DNA of 64,000 bases, from positions 1,974,001 to 2,038,000 of the forward strand of contig BROG01000047.1 in the NCBI GenBank assembly GCA_030159075.1, written 5' to 3'. Below the pieces are notes generated by a model. It saw only the letters and a list, made by a program, of their open reading frames with translations. It searched no databases and had not been told where the DNA came from. This document shows positions 21,701 through 33,700 of the stretch, one piece after another (the stretch's first letter is position 1; every line of letters starts with the position of its first letter). A program made the position numbers and the translations under genes. Origin of the DNA: Atrina japonica (Eukaryota; Mollusca; Bivalvia; Pterioida; Pinnidae).

Positions 21701-24700
21701 TATTCACAGGTAAATATATCGTATCATTGAATATTGAATCTATTTCCATGACCGTGTGGTTAGAGCAAGGAGCTTTTAAATGCAGTATTTCTCCCATCTA
21801 CCCAGTCATTCATAGTCAGTACTTAATTGTCCTTAGGTTAATGGATCACTTGGTATTATTTATATTGTCCTTAGGTTAATAGATCGCTTGGTATTATTTA
21901 TATTGTCCTTAGGTTAATAGATCACTTGGTATTATTTATATTGTCCTTAGGTTAATAGATCACTTGGTATTATTTATATTGTCCTTAGGTTAATAGATCA
22001 CTTAGTATTATTTATATTGTCCTTAGGTTAATAGATCACTTGGTATTATTTATATTGTCCTTAGGTTAATAGATCACTTGGTATTATTTATATTGTCCTT
22101 AGGTTAATAGATCACATGGTATTATTTATATTGTCCTTAGGTTAATAGATCACTTGGTATTATTTATATTGTCCTTAGGTTAATAAATCACTTGGTATTA
22201 TTTATATTGTCCTTAGGTTAATAGATCACTTGGTATTATTTATATTGTCCTTAGGTTAATAGATCACTTGGTATTATTTATATTGTCCTTAGGTTAATAG
22301 ATCACTTGGTATTATTTATATTGTCCTTAGGTTAATAGATCACTTGGTATTATTTATATTGTCCTTAGGTTAATAGATCACTTGGTATTATTTATATTGT
22401 CCTTAGGTTAATAGATCACATGGTATTATTTATATTGTCCTTAGGTTAATAGATCACTTGGTATTATTTATATTGTCCTTAGGTTAATAGATCACTTGGT
22501 ATTATTTATATTGTCCTTAGGTTAATAGATCACTTGGTATTATTTATATTGTCCTTAGGTTAATAGATCACTTGGTATTATTTATATTGTCCTTAGGTTA
22601 ATAGATCACTTGGTATTATTTTATTGTCCTTAGGTTAATAGATCACTTGGTATTATTTATATTGTCCTTAGGTTAATAGATCACTTGGTATTATTTATAT
22701 TGTCCTTAGGTTAATAGATCACTTGGTATTATTTATATTGTCCTTAGGTTAATAGATCACTTGGTATTATTTATCATTGTCCTTAGGTTATTAAATCACT
22801 TGGTATTATTTATATTGTCCTTAGGTTAATAGATCACTTGGTATTATTTATATTGTCCTTAGGTTAATAGATCACTTGGTATTATTTATATTGTCCTTAG
22901 GTTAATAGATCACTTGGTATTATTTATATTGTCCTTAGGTTAATAGATCACTTGGTATTATTTATATTGTCCTTAGGTTAATAGATCACTTGGTATTATT
23001 TATATTGTCCTTAGGTTAATAGATCGCTTGGTATTATTTATATTGTCCTTGGTTAATAGATCGCTTGGTATTATTTATATTGTCCTTTAGGTTAATAGAT
23101 CACTTGGTATTATTTATATTGTTCCTTAGGTTAATAGATCACTTGGTATTATTTATATTATTAGGTTAATAGATCACTTGGTATTATTTATATTGTCCTT
23201 AATAGATCACTTGGTATTATTTATATTGTCTTTAGGTTAATAGATCACTTGGTATTATTTATATTGTCTTTAGGTTAATAGATCACTTGGTATTATTTAT
23301 ATTGTCTTTAGGTTAATAGATCACTTGGTTTATTTATATTGTTCTTAGGTTAATAGATCACATGGTATTATTTATATTGTCCTTAGGTTAATAGATCACT
23401 TGGTATTATTTATATTGTCCTTAGGTCAATAGATCACTTGGTATTATTTATATTGTCCTTAGGTTAATAGATCACTTGGTATTATTTTATATTGTCCTTA
23501 GGTTAATAGATCACTTGGTATTAATTAGAATAGACACTTGGTATTATTTATATTGTCTTTAGTTAATAGATCACTTGGTATTATTTATATTGTCTTTAGG
23601 TTAATAGATCAAATGGTATTACATTATATCCACTTAGGTTAATAATCACTTGGTATTATTTATATTGTCCTTAGGTTAATAGATCACTTCTGTATTATTT
23701 ATATTGTCCTTGGTTAATTGATCACTTGGTATTATTTATATTGTCCAGGTTAATAGATTCACTTGGTATCCAATATTGTGCTTAGGTTAATAGATCACTT
23801 GGTATTATTTATATTGTCCTTAGGTTAATAGATCACTTGGTATTATTTATATTGTCCTTAGTTTAATAAATCACATGGTATTATTTATATTGTCCTTAGG
23901 TTTTAGATCACTTGGTATTATTTATATTGTCCTTAGGTTAATAGATCACTTGGTATTATTTATATTGGGTTGGTTAATAGATCACATGGTATTATTTATA
24001 TTGGTCCTTATGTTAATAGATCACTTGGTATTATTTATATTGACCTTAGGTTAATAGATCACTTGGTATTATTTATATTGTCCTTGGTTAATAGATCCTA
24101 TTTATATTGTCCTTAGGTTAATAGATCACTTGGTTGTATTTATATTGTCCTTAGGTTAATAGATCACTTTTATTATTTTCTTTGTCCTTAGGTTAATAGA
24201 TCACTTGGTATTATTTATATTGTCCTTAGGTTAATAGATCACTTGGTATTATTTTATATTGTCCATTAGGTTAATAGATCACATGGTATTATTTATATTG
24301 TCCTTAGGTTAATAGATCACATGGTATTATTTATATTGTCCTTAGGTTAATTGATCACTTGGTATTATTTATATTGTCCTTAGGTTATAAGATCACTTGG
24401 ATAATATTGTCCTTTAGGTTAATAGATCACTTGGTATTATTTATATTGTCCTTAGGTTAATAGATCACTTGGTATTATTTATATTGTCCTTAGGTTAATA
24501 GATCACTTGGTATTTTTTATATTGTCCTTGCTGTTAATAGATCTGATTGGTAGGTTATACTTAGGTTAATTAGATCAAGTATTATTTATATTGTCCTTAG
24601 GTTATAGATCACTTGGTATTATTTATATTGTCCTTAGGTTAATAGATCACTTGGTATTATTTATATTGTCCTTAGGATTAATAGATCACATGGTATTATT

Positions 24701-27700
24701 TATCTGGTCCTTAGGTTAATAGATCACTTAGTAAACTTTGTCCTTGGTTAATAGATCACTTCGTATTATTTATATTCCATATGTAATCTTTAAAGCTGTC
24801 AAAAATCATTTCATTTTCTTTCTTTTTTCTTTGGGTGGTGGGGGTGTCATTTTAATGGGCGTCTTTATTTTAATAAATTAACATACTTTTGGTCTTGGTG
24901 GTGTCTTAATTAGAATGACACATTGATTAGATAAATTACAGTAAGGGTTTAATAGTAACATTTCTCCACTGAGTCACAAAGTGTATTTTAATTTTGAGGT
25001 ATCATATCTGTATGTGAAATGGTAATTGCATTGTCAATTATCAAAAGCATAATCCAACATCAGTGCCAACGAAGGACATCAATATTAGATATATACCGTA
25101 TTCGGCCGTGTATAATCCGCATTTACGTATTATCCGCACCCCCCATTTCAGCATCAGATCTCGGAGAAAAAAGGACCTTCGCGCGTATAATCCGCGTTGA
25201 CTTTTTTCCACGGGCATTATGAAATCGTCGGCAAAGATTGATTATTATTGTGTATAAGTGCAGTATGACGATCGGAAATATTTTCAAAATTCGCAGATCG
25301 GTATTTGAATTTTAGATAAATATTTATTATAGATATATATATTTCGAGATATTAGATAAGGGATATGATAAGCAAATTAATGATTTGAAATTAACAAAAG
25401 AAATATCAAAACATCAGTCGTTGTAAAATTACATTCCGTTTTTGCTTTTGCTGACGTGGTAGCCTATATATTTAATTAATAGTATGTATTAGAACAACAT
25501 TTGAAATAGATATTATATTTGCGGAAATCGGCGACATAAAAGTTTGTAACAATTTTAATTAGCGGAGAGCACTTGTACACAAGCGATCTATATATCAGAA
25601 TACGCGTGTAAGCGTAATTATTGAAACAAAGGGATATATTGTGATCCAAGTATACTGTTGTCTGTTACACGCATCATTGATTATGAATGGAGACATATAC
25701 TACAAACATTAATTTCTTGGTGTGGCATTGTGAATTTTACACCTTTTATCATATTTTCAATTTAAAATGGGCTCATCGACTTACCTGTATAATTGGCATG
25801 TTCCATAACTTAGTACTACACTGTAGATGTACGGTTGTTTACGAAATGTGTAAATAACATTCCTCCACAGAACAAAACACCCAGAAAACATTGTTTTATT
25901 TTATTAATGTATAGTCATCGTCTCAAAACAAACAACGCAAAACTACATAATATGATATAAATGGGGAAAATACGAAACTACAAGATACTACATATTTGCT
26001 CTTCCATTTAGCCCCCTCATTTTACAGTTACAATATGGCTGTTCGCTACGTACGTTCACCAGCGTGAAATAATTATTAGCATTCTTGTTGAGATTGTTTT
26101 ATTTTTCAATAATAACAAAATTTTCATGATGAAGATAAGCAACAGGTACTGTACTATTCTGTTTCCTCGCCAAACATCGCAACTAGGCTAGCCTTGCAAA
26201 AAGCACTTGCGTTATGCAACCCCACCGATCACAACACCTTCAATCAAGAAGATTGCATTACACAAGTGCTGTGTAGTCTTAGCCTATTTGTAAACTGAAA
26301 CACACAAAAATAAAAGACAATAAGATTCATTTATTGATTTATTCACCGTCACTGTAGACATAAATTTGATATACATTGACTCGTACATCGTTAATACGAA
26401 AAAACTTTGTCAGGCTTACCACCCACATCGAATCTCATGCAGTAGTTCCTGCGGAAAAAATGTCCTAAGATTCTGTAGTACTGTATTATCCGCACCCCCC
26501 TGCCTGAGACAAATTTTAGAGTGAAAAGAGTGCGGATTATACACGGCCGAATACGGTATATATAAAACTTACTTTATTCTTGTTGTAAAATAAGTGTGGT
26601 TTATATATGTATTTTGTTTTTATTTGGTAGAGTTGGATTTGCTGCAGAACAAATTGCCAAATGGGTTGGAGAAAGAACAGACATACAGGTAATGTTCATT
26701 TCACTAGTACTGAATTGACACAAGAGAAACTTGGAATATTCAAGTAAAACCTAAATAAGTTGACTGTATGTTTGTGTGTGGGTGCATACAAAGTTTTAAC
26801 TTCTTCGAAGCTGTCTAATCAATTCTTTTTATGGGTGGGTTCATTAACCCAGGATGTAGACTGATAACAAACAGGATCTTCTCGACCTTTTGTGCAACCT
26901 TTTATGGATCATAAGCTCCTTGATAATGAAACCAAATCCTAAATTGTTTATGCCTCTTTTTATATTTCAGATCAGAATTTTCCGCCCTCCAAATTATTCT
27001 GGCACTTTGGCATTGGCTTTGCTGTTCGCACTGATTGGAGGTTTACTTTATCTGAAGAGAAATAATTTAGATTTCTTGTACAACAAAACATTCTGGGGAG
27101 TTGGATCACTGGTAAGCATTTGATTATCTAGATGATATCTGGGCATTCGGCATGTAAACTTTGCCAGATATGCAGGCTTATCGTAAAAGTAATACATGCA
27201 GTTACAAAGTTAGAAAGTCAGGCAGGGAATCATAAAGCCTAAACCATATGTATAGAAATGGATATACAGTAGAACTTCGTTGAGTCGAAAACCACGAGAA
27301 TACCTAGAAAAGTTCGAAACATTGAGATTTCGACTGATGCATTGTAACCGTAAACCATACGTTTTTTAGTTTCAGAGGTTCTGTAAGGTGTATATGACTG
27401 CCTCGAAACCATTTAAGACATATACGGTCATTATGATTAATAATTAGTGCTAAATTTAACTTAATTTTCCTGAAATTAAAACATTGAGTGTTTATGAGGA
27501 GAAGAATTATCATATAATCAGTTTCGTACATAAGTAAATTTGGCATTTGAATTACATGTTGGAATTTTCCTTGTTTTTATAAAAATGGGCCCAAAAATTT
27601 ATTTGAAACATCAAGAAATTCGACTCATAAAAGATTGAATTTTAAAATGTTTATAAGTAGCAATCAGTAACAAAATCATTTGGGAATTTGTGAATAGTTC

Positions 27701-30700
27701 AAAATATGAGAAATTTGACTCCTTGAAGTTCGACTGTTTATGTAACATGGGCTTGAATTAAAATGGAGGTTAGATGACGTAACTGTTGTTCAGAATTATT
27801 ACCCTTCTCCCCATAAGTACAATTTATGACAGTAAAATCACTGTTTTATGTCAGAAGAACTTCAAATACAATTCAGTGACCTCTTTCATATATCCAAGGT
27901 GATTAACTTAATATCTTTGTATGACTTGACACAGGAGCAAGTGCAGCGGGCAAATTTACCATTGCCTATTTACTCTCTCTACCAATCTAAAATCAATACT
28001 AAGCAATCCGAACTCAAAAAGACCTACCCAACCCCAACCCATCTCTTATCAGGAGAAATGACTTTTATGCTGTTACAGATGAAAATTTTCTCTAAAATCC
28101 TTCTTTTTTCAACGATTTTCTGCGATTTAATTCTAAATTTCTCCTCATTACATAATACAAGCCATCTAAACATGCTAATATACCATATCCTCCTCCCTAC
28201 TTCACCAGAATGGATGTACATGTATATGTCTAGTAATGAACCTGATATTTTTGTATTTTTCAGTTCATTATTTTTGCTATGACCTCTGGACAGATGTGGA
28301 ACCATATACGAGGACCACCTGTTATGCACAAAAATCCGCAAACAGGACAGATTGTATGTATTATTTGGAAGGTTTTTTTTGTAAATCTATTTTCTTTCTA
28401 AAGTATACATCTAACATGAGATGAGGTGTCTTATTTTCTTAAACATTTTGATTTGCATGTTTTTTTGCGGAAACAGGAACAAATCTTCTATATCTATTGT
28501 TCAAGTTTAATTTCTGTATATCTACTCCTGATTCACATTTAGACCAATCCATAACAATAAGTGGGAGAGTCTATTCTTATATGTAGGGTTTGAATGATGA
28601 GTTTATTTTGTATTCTATGAAGTTTGAGTGGGCTTCGTCATCAAGCCGTTAGAGCTTTAAACCATGAAGTCTCTTACCTTTAGTCAGCACAGATTCGCTG
28701 GAACCTAAGATGCCACCATATGACCCAAAAATTGTTGTGTGTGTTGTAAAACACTTTTCGAACAAACAAACAAAGTTTGGCCATCTTTGTGTTAAAAAAG
28801 AAAATTCTTTCGTCATATCTAGAGTATACACTTTTATATTTAAACGGAATTAAAAACAACAAGTAATCCAGAATGTTTAAAAAAAAAATGCCAGAGAATT
28901 GGTCCAGAAGTAACGGTAACATGTTCCACTCAATTGAAAATAGGACAGTCTTGAAAATAAGAGGTCTAGAGATGGAAATCATAAAGATAGACGCTGTACT
29001 AGATACGGATATTGAACATTTTCTCAACTTTGGATATATACGTCATCTTGTCACATGACATCTTCTGAGTTCTACCTTGGTCTAAAACAGAGAGGCAGAA
29101 TCGATAGGGGATTTAAACTTTTATCAAACAAACAGTTGGAATGATCCATGATTGATTCTCATGACCAAAAGAATAGGTTCCTATAGTTACAGTGGAACCT
29201 CGTTTAGGAGACCACCTCGCTCAGGAAACCGCCTCACTTAGGAGACCACCTCGCTCAGGAAACCGCCTCACTTAGGAGACCATCTCTCTTAGGAGACCAC
29301 TTTGCATTTCAGACCACATATTTTCAGTCTCTAGATATATATTTAATAAGTACAGAACCTCACTCAAGAGACCACCTCAATAATCAGACCACTTTGAGTC
29401 AGTCAGTAATGTACCCGGTGGTCTTAATAGCCAGGTTCCACTTTAACACCTCACTAATCAGACCACTTTGAGTCAGTCAGTAATGTACCCGGTGGTCTTA
29501 ATAGCCAGGTTCCACTTTAACACCTCACTAATCAGACCACTTTGAGTCAGTCAGTAATGTACCCGGTGGTCTTAATAGCCAGGTTCCACTTTAACACCTC
29601 ACTAATTAGACCACTTTGAATCAGTCAATCAGGTGGTCTTAATAGCCAGGTTCCACTTTAACACCTCACTAATCAGACCACTTTAATCAGACCACTTTGA
29701 GTCAGTCAGCAATGTACCCGATAGTCTTAATAGCCAGGTTCCATTGTATATGTAATATCGACTTTCTTATTACAAGCTTTGATATATGATATTGACTTGC
29801 TATATTATTTTCTACGTTGGTGTGCATGAGATTTACCGTACATTCTTTCTACTTTTCAGAATTACATTCATGGCAGTAGTCAGGGCCAGTTTATCGCAGA
29901 AACTTACATTGTATTTTTCTTAAGTATCCTTACTATAAATCCAGTGAATTATGGGTAATTTATATTTTCATTTATTTTCTCCTTTAAAAGCAATCAGCCA
30001 CTTGGATGTGTTTGACATCGTGGTGGTGTTTGGCAAGATTATCCAACAGCTCAGTGAAAAAGTAAAGGGACATTTCTAAATTTAAACAATTTCAGTCGCA
30101 CAGATCCAGCCCTTTATATAGATGTTGAAGTTACATGTTTGTAAAGTAACCAACATAAAGGGAATCACTGAACTTTTGTATGTAGATTCATATCGGCAAT
30201 TTCTTTTTTGCTGAAGAGCAGAGAAAATAGCCAATGATTATACTGCTTTTCATGAAAATAGCTGACAAAATTTGTTGGCTGTCAGCTTCTATTAAAATGT
30301 CTGCAGGCCATACTGGACTGGTCTATTCTAAAGGAACAGTTAGGGGTGATTGGGTTAATTTGAGCTTTGCATGGCAATGTTTCCTTTGGTGACCTGTGTT
30401 ACCTAGTTGATCTGTTGATATTGTTTGTTATCTATCATCTCCTGCCATGTTTTGTATGGGAGTCATGTCAACTTTTAAAACCGTTTAACCTTTTTCTCAA
30501 AATTTAATGAACTAATTCTCCTCAAATTTGGTATATAGCATTTATAGACTAAAAAAATTTGGGGAGTGCACAAAGGTGTATTTTTTTCAATAAAACAATG
30601 GGAAAGTTGTTGGAATTAACTGCAAGGAAAATAGTTTAGCCTAGGACACAGTTATAATTTACATAATGTATTTTAAAAGGACAATGATCGTACGTGTTAC

Positions 30701-33700
30701 CCAGGAAAAGCAACAATATATTTTTTTAGTACTGTAGTTCGTTAGTTAGTTAGTTATTGTTTTACGAGGCTGAACAGAGCAAGTTTGATCTCAATGTATC
30801 TCTACTACTTTGATACAGAAACTAAAGCACTGTAGTTTAAGATTTAATTACCAGACATTTGGTCCAAAGTTACAAGAAATTTTAATAGACTGATAATTTA
30901 TAGTTGTATATAAATGTATCAAGGCTGCCATATTTTTTCAGAGCACTCTACAGCTAATATATATGCAAATGATATTTTGCCTCACATAGTCAGGTGTTGG
31001 TTGAGAGCCATCATGTGCCAGGTGACAAACTTACAAGTCTCCCTCTCATGTCTATCCCATGCAGAACCCCTAATGGGTTTTAGACAGAGTTGTCATTGAT
31101 GATACGGAACTCTCTGAGGTGTACAGAAACAAAAACAAAGGCAAAAATATCAGATCACAGCATACAACGTTTTCACCTTCCTGAAGCTTTTGAAATTTGT
31201 GGTTGCAAAGCTTAGTCTTTGTTGATTCTGTGTGTCAGTATAATAAACGATTTATTGATGTCGATTTGTTTTCCATGGTTAGTCCTCAGGAAATATGACA
31301 TACTTTGGGTAAACGAATTGTCATGTCTCCCTACAAACAGGTAATAAATGTATAAGGTTGCATTTATGTTTAGGTTTAAATGCAACTAACCATTAGAAGC
31401 TTGCAGTCATAGGAGGTTGTTCTGATTGGGGCCTTTGTTACATATGATAGTGACATTTAGATCTATATACAATACACGACATGATAGTGACATTTAGATC
31501 TATATATGATACAGGTGTATGAATTCTTAACAAATTCAAAGACAATTCTAAGTCTGTGTTTACATGATTTCAGTTTAAAGATTTTTGTTTTATTTTGACA
31601 CAGTCATTTCCTTTTTTTTGTACATTTTATTTCGTTTGTTGATTTATTTGTTGGGTTTATGTGGTAATGGTTTATCATCATCCAGTTTTTATCTATGATT
31701 ACAGAAAATATTTCTTAAATCCCCTCGCAGTCAAACTGTCATGGAAACACTTGTGGTTGCGTGTCTTAGTATCCACTTTTCATTTTTTTTTATGTTTGCC
31801 AGTAACAGTTTACTGAACGAAGGCCGGTGGTCTCTTACCGCATACATCGTAAATGAGTTTTCTTCTGCACCACTAAAAACTTGTCGCACCCATAGTTGAA
31901 AAATTGTGGAGTGTGGCATAATTCAAAAATTTCAAATTCAAAATTTTTTTTTTTTGTGGCCCGGAGATTAAGCATATACTGTATGTGTATTTGGATTAGC
32001 GCACTCATATTTTAGCGCACTCATATTTTAGCGCTCTGAACTGGTGTAGACTTATTAGCGCAATCTTAAATTCATGCAATTACGACATACCATAATGTAA
32101 TCATAATGGCATACACTGAACTATGTACACGATGGATATTATTTTGTAGTATAAATACCATCAGTTTTATCATGTATACAGAATTACAGGATGGAGAATT
32201 TTAGCGCTGCTTTTGAATTAGCGCAGTGACTTGAGCGCAGAAGGCACTAATATTTGAATACTGCTAATATAAGTACAAATACAGTATTGTTTTTGCTCAG
32301 TCGCTTTGCCTGTTTGGTCTCTGTCAATTGATTGAACTTTTAATCTTGATTTTTAGCTCACCATCAACAGATGGTGGGCTATTCAAATCGCCCCATGTCC
32401 GTGGTTCGGCCGTCGTCCCTCTGTCCTGAACAATTTTTGTTACCGCTGTTTCTCAGAAAGTATTGAAGGGATCTCCTTAAACTTTGACATCAAGATTCTC
32501 CTTGAGGTCTAGTTGTGCATATTCTATTTTCAGAGAAATCAGAATCCAGTATGGCCAACAAGGGACCATATTGGATTTTGACCAAAGGAAGTTTGTTACC
32601 GCTACTTCTCAGAAAGGACTAAAGGGATCTCCTTGAAATTTGACTTTAAGGTTCCCCTTGAGGCCTAGTTGTGCAATTTACATTTTCAGAGAGATTGAAA
32701 TCCAACATATCCATTGGCCAACAGGTGGCCATCTTGGATTTTGAGTGACCAAAGGAAGTTTGCTACCACTATTTCTCAGAAAGGACTGAAGGGATCCTGT
32801 TGAAATTTGACATCAAGGTTGCCCTTAAGATCTAGTTGTGCGTATTGCATTTTCAAAGAGATGGGAATCCAATATGGTCAACAGGTGGCCATCTTGGATT
32901 TTGACCATAGGAAGTTTGTTATTTCTATTTCTCAGAAAGGACTTAAGAGATCTCTTTGAAATTTGACATGAATGTTCTGTGTGAGGTCTAGCTGTGCATA
33001 TGACATTTTCAGAGAGATTGGATTTCAACATGGCTGACAGGTGGCCATCTTGGATTTTGACAATGGAAATATGTTACCCCTATTTCTCAGTAAGTACTGA
33101 AGGGATCTTGTTTAAATTTGACATGAGGTCTAGTTGGGCATATTACATTTTCAGCAAGATCAGAATCCATTTTGGATTTTGACCAAAGGAAGTTTGTTAC
33201 CATTTATATTTCTCAAAAAGTACTGTAGGAATCTCATTGAAATTTGACATAAAGATTGCCTTTGAAGTTTGAGGTCTAGTTGTGCATATTACATCTTCGA
33301 ACAGATCATATCCCGACATGGCCAAACAGGCGGCCATCTTGGAATTAAACAACTGAAATTTGTTACAGCTATTTCTCAGAATGTACTGAAGGTGTCTTTT
33401 CAGAATTGATTATGAAGGTTTCCCCTGAGGTTTAGATGTGTATATATTACATTTTCAGAGAGATCAAAATCCAAGATGGACACCTGTCAGCCATGTTGAA
33501 TTCCACTCTCTCTGAAAAAGTAATATGTTCAGTTCAAGTTCAGTTTTGCTATAATCTTGTGAAAAAAGTATTTTACTGAAATATTGATTTAAGTTCAAAT
33601 TCATTGTTGAGACACAAAATAAGAGGAAAGAACTTTCTGTCATAGATCAGACATAAAACATTCCATGGAGGGCACCAAGGTCCCTCTGGGATCTCTTGTT

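Larger units (their letters stand above)
26559..28263 (+). other. TUSC3/MAGT1 region with introns 5 and 6
   Basis: Apart from exons 5 and 6, the notable content is the inverted-end element at 27267-27737. The 144-codon plus-strand frame at 27848-28282 ends a few bases inside exon 7 in another frame and resembles nothing known to me. Confidence 0.6.

Noticed and set aside
21820..24775. CRISPR-like or integron-like array of regular repeats
   Set aside because: Units are contiguous without unique spacers, in the intron of an animal gene.
27848..28341. 144-codon plus-strand and 105-codon minus-strand frames overlapping TUSC3 exon 7
   Set aside because: Exon 7 is clearly read in another plus-strand frame; these are intron-dominated shadows without known similarity.
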